Virus record (IMG/VR): IMGVR_UViG_3300005531_000120 | Coordinates: 1-59,409 of that record | From: a virus | Reading direction: 5' to 3' (one strand) | Length of the DNA: 59,409 nt | In this document: in pieces, positions 23,036 to 31,882 of the stretch | Layout: each line of letters starts with the position of its first letter | How positions within the stretch are numbered: position 1 is the first letter of the stretch | Notes under the pieces: generated by a model | What the model was told of the DNA's origin: nothing | The model's input: the letters and a program-made list of their open reading frames with translations, nothing else | Databases searched by the model: none | Position numbers and translations under genes: made by a program

Positions 23036-24097
23036 ATGCGCCATCGCGCCTTTCCCGGGCCGCGCCTAGAGACGCGCGCTCTCTACGAGCGGGCGGGCAA
23101 ATTCCTGCTGGCCACCATCTTCCGCGACGATGACGCGCGCGCGTGGTGCAAGGCCAATGGCATCGCGATCACGCGCGCCGCGGACGAGACGATGGACTCG
23201 ACCGGCGGCTTCCTGGTCCCCCACGAGCTCGCCGCGGCGATCCTGGACCTCCGCGACATGTTCGGCGCCTTCCGGCGCCGGGCTCGGATCATGCCGATGA
23301 AGCACGACTCCATGGGCGTTCCGCGGCATGCCGGCGGCACGAGCGCGTTTTTTACCGCGCAGAACGCGGCTGTCAGCGGCACCAACGCCAATCCCGACAG
23401 CATGTCGCTCACGGCCAAGAAGATCGGCGCGCTCGTGCAGATCTCGAGCGAGCTCGAGGAGGACGCGATCGACAGCATGGTCGATTACGTCGCCAACGAA
23501 ATCGCCTTCGCGTTCGCGGCCCAGGAGGACGACTGCGCCTTCAACGGCGATGGCACCTCGAAATACGGCGGGATGCTCGGCGTCTCGGCGATCGTTCTCG
23601 ACGGTAACCACAACAAGGCGAAGGTCACCGCGGCCTCCGGCCACAACACCTTCGCCGGCCTCGACACCACGGATCTCGGCAACGTGATGGCCGCGGTCCA
23701 GGCTTCCGCGATCCCGAACGCCGCCTGGTTCTGCTCTCAGACCGCCTTCGCGCTCACGTTCTGCCGTCTCGCCGGATCGGGCGGCGGCGGCTATCTCGAC
23801 ACGCGCCTGGTCGATGGGATTCCGACCCCCTGTTATCTCGGTTTTCCGGTCGTCCTGACCCAGAAGCTGCCGCTGGTCACGAGCTCGCTCTCGGGAAAGG
23901 TGATGCTCGCGTTCGGCGACATGTACGGGGCGGGCGTGCTCGGCGAGCGGCGCGGCATCACGATCGCGCGCTCTTCCCACCGGTATTTCGATCAGGACCA
24001 GATCGGGGTGCTCGGCACGGAGCGCTTCGACGCCGTGCTGCATCAGATGGGGGACAACGCGAATTTCGGGCAACTCGCCGCGCTGGTGGGGAACTGA
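23036..24097 (+). CDS. HK97-type major capsid protein 1 (no delta domain)
   Basis: 353 aa. HK97-fold signatures are clear: STGGFLVPHELAAAILDLRDMFGAFRRRARIMPM, a GTSAFFTAQNAAV E-loop region, AFNGDGTSKYGGMLG, GFPVVLTQKLP and a C-terminal QIGVLGTERFDAVLH. Only about 37 residues precede the conserved ATIFRDDDARAWCK block, so the scaffolding delta domain is absent. It lies between portal and protease, an unusual place, and is a paralogue of the protein at 25666. It could be a minor capsid subunit or a second shell protein. Ribosome site GAGGAG. Confidence 0.9.
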   Translation: MRHRAFPGPRLETRALYERAGKFLLATIFRDDDARAWCKANGIAITRAADETMDSTGGFLVPHELAAAILDLRDMFGAFRRRARIMPMKHDSMGVPRHAGGTSAFFTAQNAAVSGTNANPDSMSLTAKKIGALVQISSELEEDAIDSMVDYVANEIAFAFAAQEDDCAFNGDGTSKYGGMLGVSAIVLDGNHNKAKVTAASGHNTFAGLDTTDLGNVMAAVQASAIPNAAWFCSQTAFALTFCRLAGSGGGGYLDTRLVDGIPTPCYLGFPVVLTQKLPLVTSSLSGKVMLAFGDMYGAGVLGERRGITIARSSHRYFDQDQIGVLGTERFDAVLHQMGDNANFGQLAALVGN

Positions 24098-24098
24098 C

Positions 24099-25502
24099 AT
24101 GCTCAAGCGATTGACCATCGACGAGTTCCGCGCGGCCGCTCGCGAGAAGCGCGCGCTCGAGGGCACGGTCTCGCGCCTGGCGCTCTCCGACGGACAGGCG
24201 GTGGACGGGCAGGCCCGCACCATCCGCTTCGTCTTCAGCGACGGCACGGTCGACCGCGCCGGCGACCGCATCGATCCCGAGGGCTGGGACACCGAGGATT
24301 TCCTCAAGAACCCGGTCGCCCTCTGGGCGCACGACAGCTACTCGCCCCCGATCGGCCGCGCCTCGAACATCGGGCCCGTGGCCGGCAAGCTCATGGGCGA
24401 TATCGAGTTCATGCCCGCTGACATCAGCGCGTTCGCGGACAGCGTCTTCCGCATGGTGCAGGGCGGCTACGTGAAGGCGGTCTCCGTCGGCTTCCGGCCG
24501 ATCGAATGGACCTTCACCAACGACAAAGACCGGCCCTACGGCATCGACTTCACGAAGCAGGAGCTGCTCGAGATCTCGGTCTGCCCCGTGCCCTGCAACC
24601 CCAATGCGCTCCTCGAGGCGCGCGCCAAGGGTATCAACACCGCGCCGCTTCTCGAGTGGGCCGAGCGCCTGCTCGACACCGGCGAGAGCGTGCTGGTGCC
24701 GCGCGCCCTGCTCGAGGAGACCTTCAAGGCCGCAAAGACGCCGAAGACCACCCGGCAGAAATATCTGGCTCCTCGCGCGAAGACCGCCGACTGGAAGGTC
24801 GGCGCGGCGCGCGATCTGCCGCTCGACCAGTCCGACTCCTGGGACGGCGCCGCGGCCGCGGCCTCGATCTTCGAGCACGCCGGCGGCGACGATTTCAATC
24901 CGGAGGTCGCGAGGAAGGGCTTCCTGGTCTACGACGCGAGCGCGCCCAAGCTGCGCGGCTCCTACAAGGAGCCTTTCGCACACGTCGTCGACGGCACGCT
25001 GAAGGCCGTCAAGGGCGGGATCCGCGCGGCGGCCTCGCGCCTGCCGCAGGCCGACATCTCCGACGGCGCCCGCGCCGAGGCGAAGGGCGTCATCGAGCAT
25101 TACGAGAAGGCCTTCGGCATCGGCGAGGGCGACAAATCGGTCTCCGGGGAGGACGTCCCGACCGGTACGTGCGGCCGCTCGAAGGACGAAGAGTGCCTCA
25201 TGAAGGATCCGCAGAACTGCGCGGTCCATTACGTCCCGCCGGCGCCTCCAAAGTCGAAGGCGGGACGCCGCATCTCCGCCGCGACGAAAGCGCTTCTCGA
25301 AGCCGCAGCCTCTCATCATGCCGAGGGCATGGCCTGCCATGCCAAGGCGCTCGATTGCATCAAGACGGTGCTCGAGAGCAACGATCCCGCCGGCGACGGC
25401 GACGACGACGCCAACCAGCCGACCGATGACGAGGATACGAAGCGCCATCGCCGGCAAGAGGCGGCCCGGAAGCTCCGCGAGGAGCTCGGTATCGAGAACT
25501 AG
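24099..25502 (+). CDS. HK97-family prohead protease with C-terminal extension
   Basis: 467 aa. Residues 30-185 are the protease: GTVDRAGDRIDPEGWDTEDFLKNP, catalytic-type LWAHD (His about 71), VKAVSVGFRP with the probable catalytic Ser, and LLEISVCPVPCNPNAL. Residues about 225-345 form a second conserved unit (RDLPLDQSDSWDG, FLVYDAS, SYKEPFAHVVDGTLKAVKGGIRAAASRL) seen fused to proteases in some phages. The C-terminus has a Cys-bearing region and an Asp-rich tail. Cleaves scaffold/delta domains during capsid maturation. Its neighbours are the two capsid proteins. Confidence 0.92.
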   Translation: MLKRLTIDEFRAAAREKRALEGTVSRLALSDGQAVDGQARTIRFVFSDGTVDRAGDRIDPEGWDTEDFLKNPVALWAHDSYSPPIGRASNIGPVAGKLMGDIEFMPADISAFADSVFRMVQGGYVKAVSVGFRPIEWTFTNDKDRPYGIDFTKQELLEISVCPVPCNPNALLEARAKGINTAPLLEWAERLLDTGESVLVPRALLEETFKAAKTPKTTRQKYLAPRAKTADWKVGAARDLPLDQSDSWDGAAAAASIFEHAGGDDFNPEVARKGFLVYDASAPKLRGSYKEPFAHVVDGTLKAVKGGIRAAASRLPQADISDGARAEAKGVIEHYEKAFGIGEGDKSVSGEDVPTGTCGRSKDEECLMKDPQNCAVHYVPPAPPKSKAGRRISAATKALLEAAASHHAEGMACHAKALDCIKTVLESNDPAGDGDDDANQPTDDEDTKRHRRQEAARKLREELGIEN

Positions 25503-25665
25503 AGCCGTCCGACCGGCTCTTCGCCCAGACGGCCCTTGGGCAAGGCAATCCCGCGGCGCCGAGAGTGCGCCGCATCCCACCAACGCCACGCAGATACCTT
25601 CCCGCGAGCAGGAGCCGACGGTTCGGCCCGCGTGAGGGAGTGGCATTTGACGGAGCCCACCAGCA

Positions 25666-26979
25666 ATGGCGAAGAAGCATGAGCTCCGCCAGGCCCTCAC
25701 TAAGGCCGTGGCGGAGTTGGAAACCATGGCCGGCAAGTCCGAGGCCGAAGGTTTCAAGCAGGACGTCTACGACGCCCTGAACGAGAAGATCCTCGACCTC
25801 AAGAAGCAGCTCGAGCGCGTCGAGCAGGCGGAAAAGGTCGCGGCCGCGCTCGCGAGCCCGGTGCCGGACGCGGACCGCTTGACGCCGCTGGCGCCGCCCT
25901 CCGCGCACAAGCTCTACGGCACGCTCAAGCATTTCCGCGATCGCGAGGTGAACGGCCGCACGATCCGCGCGGTCGATCAGGCCTATGCCGCCGGAATGTG
26001 GTTCAAGGCCACGATCTTCGATCACGCCGGCGCGAAAGACTGGTGCAAGTCGCACGGCATCTCCATCGCGAAGGCGCAGGGCGAGGGCATCGACAGCGCC
26101 GGCGGCTTCCTGGTCCCCGAGGAGCTGCTCGCCAACATCATCGTGCTCCGCGAGCAGTTCGGCGTCTTCCGGCGCGAATGCCAGGTGGTGCCGATGGGCA
26201 GCGACACGCTCAACTGGCCCCGCCGCACCGGCGGCCTGACCGCGTTCTTCACCGGCGAGAACAGCGCGGTGACGGAATCCCAGGCCTCGTGGGACAACGT
26301 CAACCTGACCGCCAAGAAGCTCGCGGTCCTCACGCGCATGTCGAACGAGATCGCCGAGGACGCGGTGATCTCGGTCGCCGACTGGCTCGTGGGCGAGATC
26401 GCCTATGCCTTCGCGCTCAAGGAGGACGACACCGGCTGGAACGGCGACGGGACCTCGAGCTACGGCGGCATCCGCGGCGTGCTGACCGTCTTCGCCGACG
26501 GCAATCACACCGCGGGCCAGTACCAGGTCTCGAGCGCGACGCTCACGTCGCTGGTCCTCAAGGACCTGACCGGCACCATGGGCGTGCTGCCGCAATACGC
26601 GATCGGGTCGGCCAAGTGGTACATGTCGCAGCAGATGTTCTACTCGGTGGTCGCGACGATCACGGCAGGGGCGGGCGGCAACCGCCTCGACGTGTTGACC
26701 GACCCGGTCAACCCGCGGCTCCTCGGCTTCCCGGTGGTCTTCTCGCAGAAGCTGCCGGTCGCCACGCCCGGCTCCGGCAAGGCGATGTTCCTGTTCGGCG
26801 ACCTCGCCAAGGCCGCCGCGATGGGCGAGCGCCGCGGCGTCACGATCAAGCGGTCCGATCATCGCTACTTCGAGAACGATCAGATCGGCCTGCTCGGCAC
26901 CGAGCGCTTCGACATCAACGCGCACGACCTCGGCGACACGTCGAACGCCGGCCCGCTCGTCGCCGCGAAGTCGCCGTAA
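25666..26979 (+). CDS. HK97-type major capsid protein 2 (with delta domain)
   Basis: 437 aa. Residues 1-65 are a charged coiled coil (TKAVAELETMAGKSEAEGFKQ..., EKILDLKKQLERVEQAEKV) that fits the removable delta scaffolding domain. The rest aligns along its length with the protein at 23036: ATIFDHAGAKDWCKSHGI, SAGGFLVPEELL, AFFTGENSAV, GDGTSSYGGIRG, GFPVVFSQKLP, QIGLLGTERFDI. This one has the standard architecture and is the likely main shell protein. Hairpin copies 5 and 6 follow its stop codon. Confidence 0.93.
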   Translation: MAKKHELRQALTKAVAELETMAGKSEAEGFKQDVYDALNEKILDLKKQLERVEQAEKVAAALASPVPDADRLTPLAPPSAHKLYGTLKHFRDREVNGRTIRAVDQAYAAGMWFKATIFDHAGAKDWCKSHGISIAKAQGEGIDSAGGFLVPEELLANIIVLREQFGVFRRECQVVPMGSDTLNWPRRTGGLTAFFTGENSAVTESQASWDNVNLTAKKLAVLTRMSNEIAEDAVISVADWLVGEIAYAFALKEDDTGWNGDGTSSYGGIRGVLTVFADGNHTAGQYQVSSATLTSLVLKDLTGTMGVLPQYAIGSAKWYMSQQMFYSVVATITAGAGGNRLDVLTDPVNPRLLGFPVVFSQKLPVATPGSGKAMFLFGDLAKAAAMGERRGVTIKRSDHRYFENDQIGLLGTERFDINAHDLGDTSNAGPLVAAKSP

Positions 26980-26984
26980 TGGTC

Positions 26985-27029
26985 CCGGCGCGACGAGCCG
27001 CCACGCCACACCAACCCTCGTCGCGCCGG
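26985..27029. repeat. Conserved-loop hairpin, copy 5 (reverse)
   Basis: Perfect 13-bp stem (26985-26997 with 27017-27029); 19-base loop is the reverse complement of the copy 1 loop with five extra bases. Starts 5 bp after the capsid gene stop. Strong enough to stall or protect transcript ends, but no T-tract follows. Confidence 0.9.
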
Positions 27030-27053
27030 TAACGCCAGGTCTCCCGCGCTACG

Positions 27054-27086
27054 CGCGCCGCCGGGTTGGCCGGCGGCGGAGGCGCG
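27054..27086. repeat. Conserved-loop hairpin, copy 6
   Basis: 8-bp inner stem (27056-27063 with 27071-27078) with loop GGTTGGC. The 33 bp are identical to 36982-37014. Confidence 0.9.
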
Positions 27087-27130
27087 CGGGAAAAGACCCC
27101 CAACCGCTCTTCCTGAAAAGGACCTCTCCC

Positions 27131-27574
27131 ATGCTCCCGCAACTCAAGCAGATGCCCCTCCTGAACGGCTCGTCGGTGGCGACCAACGCCACCGTGACCG
27201 CGAACTTCGACACCCTCGGCTACGATTGGGCCACCGTCGACGTCTTCGGCGCCACGGCGGCCACCAACAACCAGCCGACCGTGCTCAAGCTCAGCGAGGG
27301 GGATACCACCTCCTCCTTCACGGACATCACCGGCTTCGTCGGCGGCACGGCCGTTGACGCGACCCACGGCTTCGTCATCCCGGCGCAGGTGACGACCGGC
27401 TTCTACAACACGAAGTTCAACATCGACCTTCGTGCCCGTAAGCGTTACCTGCAGATCAGCATCGGGTCGCCCGGCGCCGCGACGGCTTTCTCGGCCGTGG
27501 CGAACCTCGGCCGCGGCGAGCAAGCCCCGGTCACGGCTTCCAAGGCGAACGTCCAGGCGCTGGTGGAGGGCTAA
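27131..27574 (+). CDS. Probable head-associated protein
   Basis: 147 aa with a GAAAAGGA ribosome site. Beta-rich (NATVTANFDTLGYDWATVDVFG..., RKRYLQISIGSP), which suits a decoration or head-completion protein. Position directly after the main capsid gene supports this; no family recognised. Confidence 0.55.
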   Translation: MLPQLKQMPLLNGSSVATNATVTANFDTLGYDWATVDVFGATAATNNQPTVLKLSEGDTTSSFTDITGFVGGTAVDATHGFVIPAQVTTGFYNTKFNIDLRARKRYLQISIGSPGAATAFSAVANLGRGEQAPVTASKANVQALVEG

Positions 27575-27673
27575 CCGCATTCCCGGCCCGACAGCCGGGA
27601 GCGAGGTCAGCGCTGATAGGCGGGCGGAGTGTCGGCTCCGCCCGCTGCTTCTCCCCGACAGGAGAGTTCCGAC

Positions 27674-28876
27674 ATGGACAACGACACACGCGAGCATCGT
27701 GAGCTCGCGGAAGCCTGCGCCCGACCGATCAAGCTCGACCTCGGCGCCGGCCCGGTCTCGCCCGCAGGCTTCACGCCGATGGGCGCGGATCATGGCTCCG
27801 CGATCTTTCCGCTCGACTATCCCGACGACTCCGTCGACGAGATCCGCGCGAGCCACGTGCTCGAGCATTTCCCGCACCGCCAGGTGATCGACGTCCTGCG
27901 CGAGTGGGTACGCGTGCTGAGGCCCGGCGGGCGCATGCGCATCGCGGTGCCGGACCTGCTGGTGATCTCGCAGAAATACATCGCCGGCGAGCCGATCAAC
28001 GTCCAGGGCTACCTGATGGGCGGCCAGATCGACGCGAACGATTTCCACAAATGCGCCTTCGACGAGGAGGCGCTCGGCGAGGTGATGGCCGCGGCGGGCC
28101 TGCTGCTGATCCGCCGCTGGACCTCCGAGCTCGAGGACGCGGCCGCGCTGCCGATCTCGCTCAACCTCGAGGGCCGGAAGTCGATCGGGCCCAAGCCGAA
28201 GATCCACGCGGTCATGTCCGCGCCGCGGCTTGGCTTCATGGATAATTTCGTGTCGGTGATCGAGGGCCTGGTCCCTCTCGGCATCCCCTTCAACCGGGTC
28301 ACCGGATCCAACTGGGGCCAATGCCTCACGCGCGGCATGGAGTCCGCGCTCGAGGATCCAAACCTCGACCTTGTGCTGACCCTCGACTACGACACCGTCT
28401 TCAAGTCGGTCGACCTGGTCAATCTGATCCAGACCATCATGGTCTACCCCGAGGTCGACGCCTTGGCGCCGGTGCAGTCGAGCCGCGGCAACTCACGGCC
28501 GCTCCTCGGCATGACGCTCGAGGGCGAGGCCACCACCCGCGTCCCTTATTCGACTTTCGCCGGCGACGTAACCGAGATCGCCACGGCGCACTTCGGCCTG
28601 ACGCTGCTGCGCGCGCGCAAGCTGCGCGAGCTGCCGCGCCCATGGCTACACCACGTTCCGGATCCGGACGGCGGCTGGAACGACGGGCGCGTCGACGACG
28701 ACATCGCCTTCTGGCACAAGTGGAAGCAGGCCGGGAACCGGCTCTTCCTGGCGAACCGCATACCGGTCGGCCATGCCGAGCTCGTGGTGCTGTGGCCCGG
28801 CAAGGACCTCTCGGCGATCTACCAGCCGATGCGCGACTATCACCGGGTCGGCAAGCCGCCCGAGGCCTGGTCGTGA
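27674..28876 (+). CDS. Methyltransferase-glycosyltransferase fusion
   Basis: 400 aa from ATG 27674 (GGAGAG upstream). Residues 12-150 are a type 11 SAM methyltransferase: LDLGAGPVSPAGF, DSVDEIRASHVLEHFPH, LREWVRVLRPGGRMRIAVPD. Residues 185-395 resemble a GT-A glycosyltransferase: LVLTLDYDTVF with the DxD-like metal motif (DYD) and ALAPVQSSRGNSRPL. Sugar transfer plus methylation in one chain, inside the head operon, suggests modification of a virion glycan or of the host surface. Overlaps the next gene by 4 nt (GTGA). Confidence 0.8.
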   Translation: MDNDTREHRELAEACARPIKLDLGAGPVSPAGFTPMGADHGSAIFPLDYPDDSVDEIRASHVLEHFPHRQVIDVLREWVRVLRPGGRMRIAVPDLLVISQKYIAGEPINVQGYLMGGQIDANDFHKCAFDEEALGEVMAAAGLLLIRRWTSELEDAAALPISLNLEGRKSIGPKPKIHAVMSAPRLGFMDNFVSVIEGLVPLGIPFNRVTGSNWGQCLTRGMESALEDPNLDLVLTLDYDTVFKSVDLVNLIQTIMVYPEVDALAPVQSSRGNSRPLLGMTLEGEATTRVPYSTFAGDVTEIATAHFGLTLLRARKLRELPRPWLHHVPDPDGGWNDGRVDDDIAFWHKWKQAGNRLFLANRIPVGHAELVVLWPGKDLSAIYQPMRDYHRVGKPPEAWS

Positions 28877-29478
28877 GCTTCCGCTGGCTCAACGGGCGCG
28901 CGGCGAACGTCTATTCGCAGTTCGGCGAGGATGGCGTCGTTGCCGCGGTCCTCGAGGTGATCCGTCCGGCGAACCGCTGGTGCTTCGAGTGCGGCGCGGC
29001 CGACGGCCTGTTCTTCAGCAACACCCGGCGCCTGGTGCGCGAGGGCTGGGACGCGGTGCTGGTCGAGCAGGACGCGGCGGCGTTCCAACGGCTCTGCGAC
29101 AATACGCGGGACGATCGCGAGCACGTGCACCTCGTGTGCGAGAGGCTCGACACGATCGATCCGGTGCTCCGGCACGCCGGTGCGCCCGAGGACATCGACC
29201 TGGTCGCGATCGACGTCGACGGCCAGGACTATCACCTCTTCAACTCGATGCTGCGCTACCGGCCGCGCATCGTGATCGTCGAGTACGATCCGAACGCGCC
29301 GGCCGATTTCATCCCCGACGTCGGCGGCGAAGGGCAAGCCGGCCTCGAGGCGATGCGTCGTCTCGCCGCCGGCCGCTTTTACACCGAGGTCTACCGCAGC
29401 TGGTGCAACCTGGTGCTGGTCCGGCAGCCGCTCGACCGGCTCCTCAAGCTGAGCCCAGAGGGCAAGCTGCACGTCTGA
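28873..29478 (+). CDS. FkbM-like methyltransferase
   Basis: 201 aa from GTG 28873. SAM-binding signatures WCFECGAADGLFFSNT (FxxDxGxxxG-like, here ECGAADG), VLVEQD and IDLVAIDVDGQDYHLF. FkbM-family enzymes O-methylate sugars. Translationally coupled to the fusion enzyme upstream, so the two probably act on one glycan. Confidence 0.75.
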   Translation: MSFRWLNGRAANVYSQFGEDGVVAAVLEVIRPANRWCFECGAADGLFFSNTRRLVREGWDAVLVEQDAAAFQRLCDNTRDDREHVHLVCERLDTIDPVLRHAGAPEDIDLVAIDVDGQDYHLFNSMLRYRPRIVIVEYDPNAPADFIPDVGGEGQAGLEAMRRLAAGRFYTEVYRSWCNLVLVRQPLDRLLKLSPEGKLHV

Positions 29479-29496
29479 CGCGAAAGGCTCCTGGCC

Positions 29497-30414
29497 ATGC
29501 TCGAGGCGTCCATCTCGACGGTGGTCGCGCCGGCCTCTAGCCACGACTTGACCACGCTCGCGGCCGTCAAGGCCGAGCTCGCCATTCCCTCCACCGACAC
29601 ATCGAACGATAGCTTCCTCTCGCCCGCCATCACCCAGTCCTCGGCGGTAATCGCCAGCTATTGCGGCCGGATCTTCCAGGTCGAGGCGCTGCAGGACCTC
29701 TTCTACGTTCGCCGCGGTGCCTTTCCCTGGCGCCCCGCGCCGCAGCCGGATCCGCTGCAGCTCGCGCGCTGGCCAGTGACGGTCGTGACTTCCGCGGTGC
29801 AGACGCTGAGCGACGGAACCACGACCACCCTGGTCCAGGGCACGGACTTCACGCTCGATGCCGCCCGCGGCTGGCTCTACCGGCTCGATTCCCAGGGCCG
29901 CATCAGCTGGAGCTGGGAGCCGCAGGTCCTCACGGTCCAGTACTCCGCCGGTTACACGAAGCAGATCGCCGGCGAGGCAGCGACGGTCCCGTCGAACCCC
30001 GGGCCCTACACGGCCACGGTCGCGAACGCCTCGAGCTTCGCCGTCGATCTCGGCGTGACCTATGCCTCGAGCGGCGCGGCTCTCACGAAGGTCTCGAGCG
30101 CCCCCGCCGCCGGCCAGTACAGCGTCAACACCGTAACGGGTGTCTACACCTTCGCCGCGGCTGATGCCGGCGCGGCCGTGAAGATCGGCTATAGCTACGC
30201 CGCGATCCCCGACGACGTCGCCAGCGCCGCGCTGCGCCTGGTCACCTCCCGCTACCGGTCGAAAGGCCGCGATCCCGCATTGAGGAGCGAGATGCTGCCG
30301 CAGGAGGGCTCGCGCCAATGGTGGGTCGGCCCGATGCCGGGCCAGGGCGGCTCGCCGTTCCCGCCGGATATCGAGGCGATTCTCGACCCCTATCGGGTCC
30401 CGGGGGTTGCATGA
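29497..30414 (+). CDS. Head-tail connector (gp6-like) with inserted beta domain
   Basis: 305 aa. The N-terminal 65 residues (TLAAVKAELAIPSTDTSNDSFLSPAITQSSAVIASYCGRIF) and C-terminal part (DDVASAALRLVTSRYRSKGRD) are the connector adaptor fold. Between them, about residues 170-235, is a beta module (ALTKVSSAPAAGQYSV, GVYTFAAADAG) also found in the tail tube protein at 31883, with near-identical DNA at 30098-30126 and 32276-32305. Binds the portal ring. Confidence 0.8.
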   Translation: MLEASISTVVAPASSHDLTTLAAVKAELAIPSTDTSNDSFLSPAITQSSAVIASYCGRIFQVEALQDLFYVRRGAFPWRPAPQPDPLQLARWPVTVVTSAVQTLSDGTTTTLVQGTDFTLDAARGWLYRLDSQGRISWSWEPQVLTVQYSAGYTKQIAGEAATVPSNPGPYTATVANASSFAVDLGVTYASSGAALTKVSSAPAAGQYSVNTVTGVYTFAAADAGAAVKIGYSYAAIPDDVASAALRLVTSRYRSKGRDPALRSEMLPQEGSRQWWVGPMPGQGGSPFPPDIEAILDPYRVPGVA

Positions 30415-30884
30415 CCGCGATCCATTTCGCCGTCACGGGCGATCGCGAGGTGGCGCTCAAGTTCGAGGAATTCCCGCGCCAGGTCCATGACCGGCTGCTG
30501 GAGCGGATCCGGGATCTGACCGCCGAGCTCGAGACGAACGTGCGGGCGGCCGAGCCCGAGCGCACCGGACGGCTGCGGAGCGAGACCTCGAGCCGGATCT
30601 TCGACCAGCCGACCCGGATCCATGGTCAGGTCTCGATCGCGGCGGAGTTCGGCAAAGCCGGCGCGCTCGAGTACGGATCCCACCGCAAGATCGAGGTGCG
30701 CGCCCACCAGGCCCGCCTCGACCATGTCTTCTCGCGGCTCGCGGACCTCGAGGTCGAGGTTGGTGCACATGCGCGTCTCACGGACGTCGCCGAGCACCGC
30801 TTCCTGCGCGGCCCGCTGGAGTCCATGACGCCGGAGATTCTCGCGTCGCTCGAGGAGGCCTTGAGCGCGGCCGCCCAGGCGTAG
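30411..30884 (+). CDS. HK97 gp10-like neck protein
   Basis: 157 aa from ATG 30411, 4-nt overlap with the connector. FEEFPRQVHDRLLERIRDLTAELETNVRAAEPERTGRLRSE fits the gp10/neck family start, and GALEYGSHR the usual YGxxx turn. Head-tail closure component. Confidence 0.75.
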   Translation: MTAIHFAVTGDREVALKFEEFPRQVHDRLLERIRDLTAELETNVRAAEPERTGRLRSETSSRIFDQPTRIHGQVSIAAEFGKAGALEYGSHRKIEVRAHQARLDHVFSRLADLEVEVGAHARLTDVAEHRFLRGPLESMTPEILASLEEALSAAAQA

Positions 30885-30927
30885 CGAGCCATCATCGAGC
30901 GATTGCGGGCGGGAAGGAGCTTGAGCG

Positions 30928-31578
30928 GTGGGTCAGACCAGAGAACCCATCATGCAGGCCCTCCAGGCCCGCATTACCGGCGCGATCGCGTCCTCCTTCA
31001 CGGGCAATATCGCCAACACCGGCCCCGGCGGCGTCGCGCAGATCTCCGCGATCGCCGACACCTCGAAGCTCTTCGCGGGCCTGCCCGCCGTCGGCGGCAC
31101 GGTGCCGCCGGGTACGCTCATCCAGTCGATCGACAGCGGCTCACAGATCACGCTCACCCAGCCGGTCGGCACGCCGGCGGACGGCGTCACGTTCCTGTCT
31201 GGCTTCCAGACGGTGAGCCGGAGGGTCAAGTCCTGGAACCAGGACCTGGCGCAGCCGGCGCTGTTCCTCACCAACGTCGACGACGAGCGGCAGGTGCGCG
31301 AGGGCTTCCCTCCCAAGCGCACCATGATCGTCGAGCTGCGGATCTATACCGACGTCGCCAAGAACCCCGACCAGGCCGCGGGACCGGTGCTCAACAATTT
31401 CCTCGACGCGATCGAGGCCGCGCTCCAGCCGCAGCCCGGCCAGGAGCAGATGCTGAACCGCGTCACGCTCGGCGGCCTCTGCCAGCACTGCTGGATCTCC
31501 GGCAAGAGCGAGTTCTACCCGGGCGACCTCGGGACGCAGGCGAAGCTGCTGATCCCCGTGTCGATTCTCATTCCCTGA
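30928..31578 (+). CDS. Probable tail terminator with inserted domain
   Basis: 216 aa. The first 18 residues and residues 90-216 fit a tail-terminator fold (MQALQARITGAI, PKRTMIVELRIYTDV, LNNFLDAIEAAL, VSILIP). Residues about 28-90 look like a small inserted beta unit (ADTSKLFAGLPAVGGTVPPGTLIQSIDSGSQITLTQP) widely seen in phage structural proteins. Role assigned from position between neck and tube. Confidence 0.65.
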   Translation: MGQTREPIMQALQARITGAIASSFTGNIANTGPGGVAQISAIADTSKLFAGLPAVGGTVPPGTLIQSIDSGSQITLTQPVGTPADGVTFLSGFQTVSRRVKSWNQDLAQPALFLTNVDDERQVREGFPPKRTMIVELRIYTDVAKNPDQAAGPVLNNFLDAIEAALQPQPGQEQMLNRVTLGGLCQHCWISGKSEFYPGDLGTQAKLLIPVSILIP

Positions 31579-31586
31579 GGCGCCAC

Positions 31587-31784
31587 ATGGCGAAACGAGA
31601 CGAAACGCTCGCGACGGACGCCGCGCCGGCGCCCGCCGAGCCCGCGCCGCCGACGGAGCCCCCGCCATCCCCTGCGCCCGCGCGCACGGACGAGATCGTC
31701 GATCGCTGGCTCGGCGACTACGCGATCCCCAACCACTTCCGCACCGCCGTCGACGAGCTCAAGCGCCGCCTGCGCGCCGGCTGA
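31587..31784 (+). CDS. Small tail-region protein
   Basis: 65 aa from ATG 31587. A Pro/Ala-rich disordered first half, then a short helical end (TDEIVDRWLGDYAIPNHFRTAVDELKRRL). Between terminator and tube genes; function unknown. Confidence 0.55.
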   Translation: MAKRDETLATDAAPAPAEPAPPTEPPPSPAPARTDEIVDRWLGDYAIPNHFRTAVDELKRRLRAG

Positions 31785-31801
31785 GCCGGAGCCGCTCCCT
31801 G

Positions 31802-31882
31802 CCTCTGTGCCGCCTTCCGCGGTCGCGCTGACGCGCGACGCCGGCGGCGGCCTTTGACGATCTAAAAAGGAGATCGCAAATC
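31802..31882 (+). promoter_or_regulatory. Late-gene leader L1 with SD hairpin
   Basis: Leader of the tail tube gene. It contains CTCTGTGC, CTTCCGCG, a 7-bp hairpin GTCGCGC-TGAC-GCGCGAC, then GGCCTTTGA. A second small hairpin GATCT (31859-31863) / AGATC (31871-31875) puts the Shine-Dalgarno bases AAAAAGG in its loop. Confidence 0.7.

Noticed and set aside
26985-27029. Rho-independent terminator after the main capsid gene
   Set aside because: The stem is strong but no T-tract follows, and the same loop is found at many other places, so it was listed as a dispersed hairpin.
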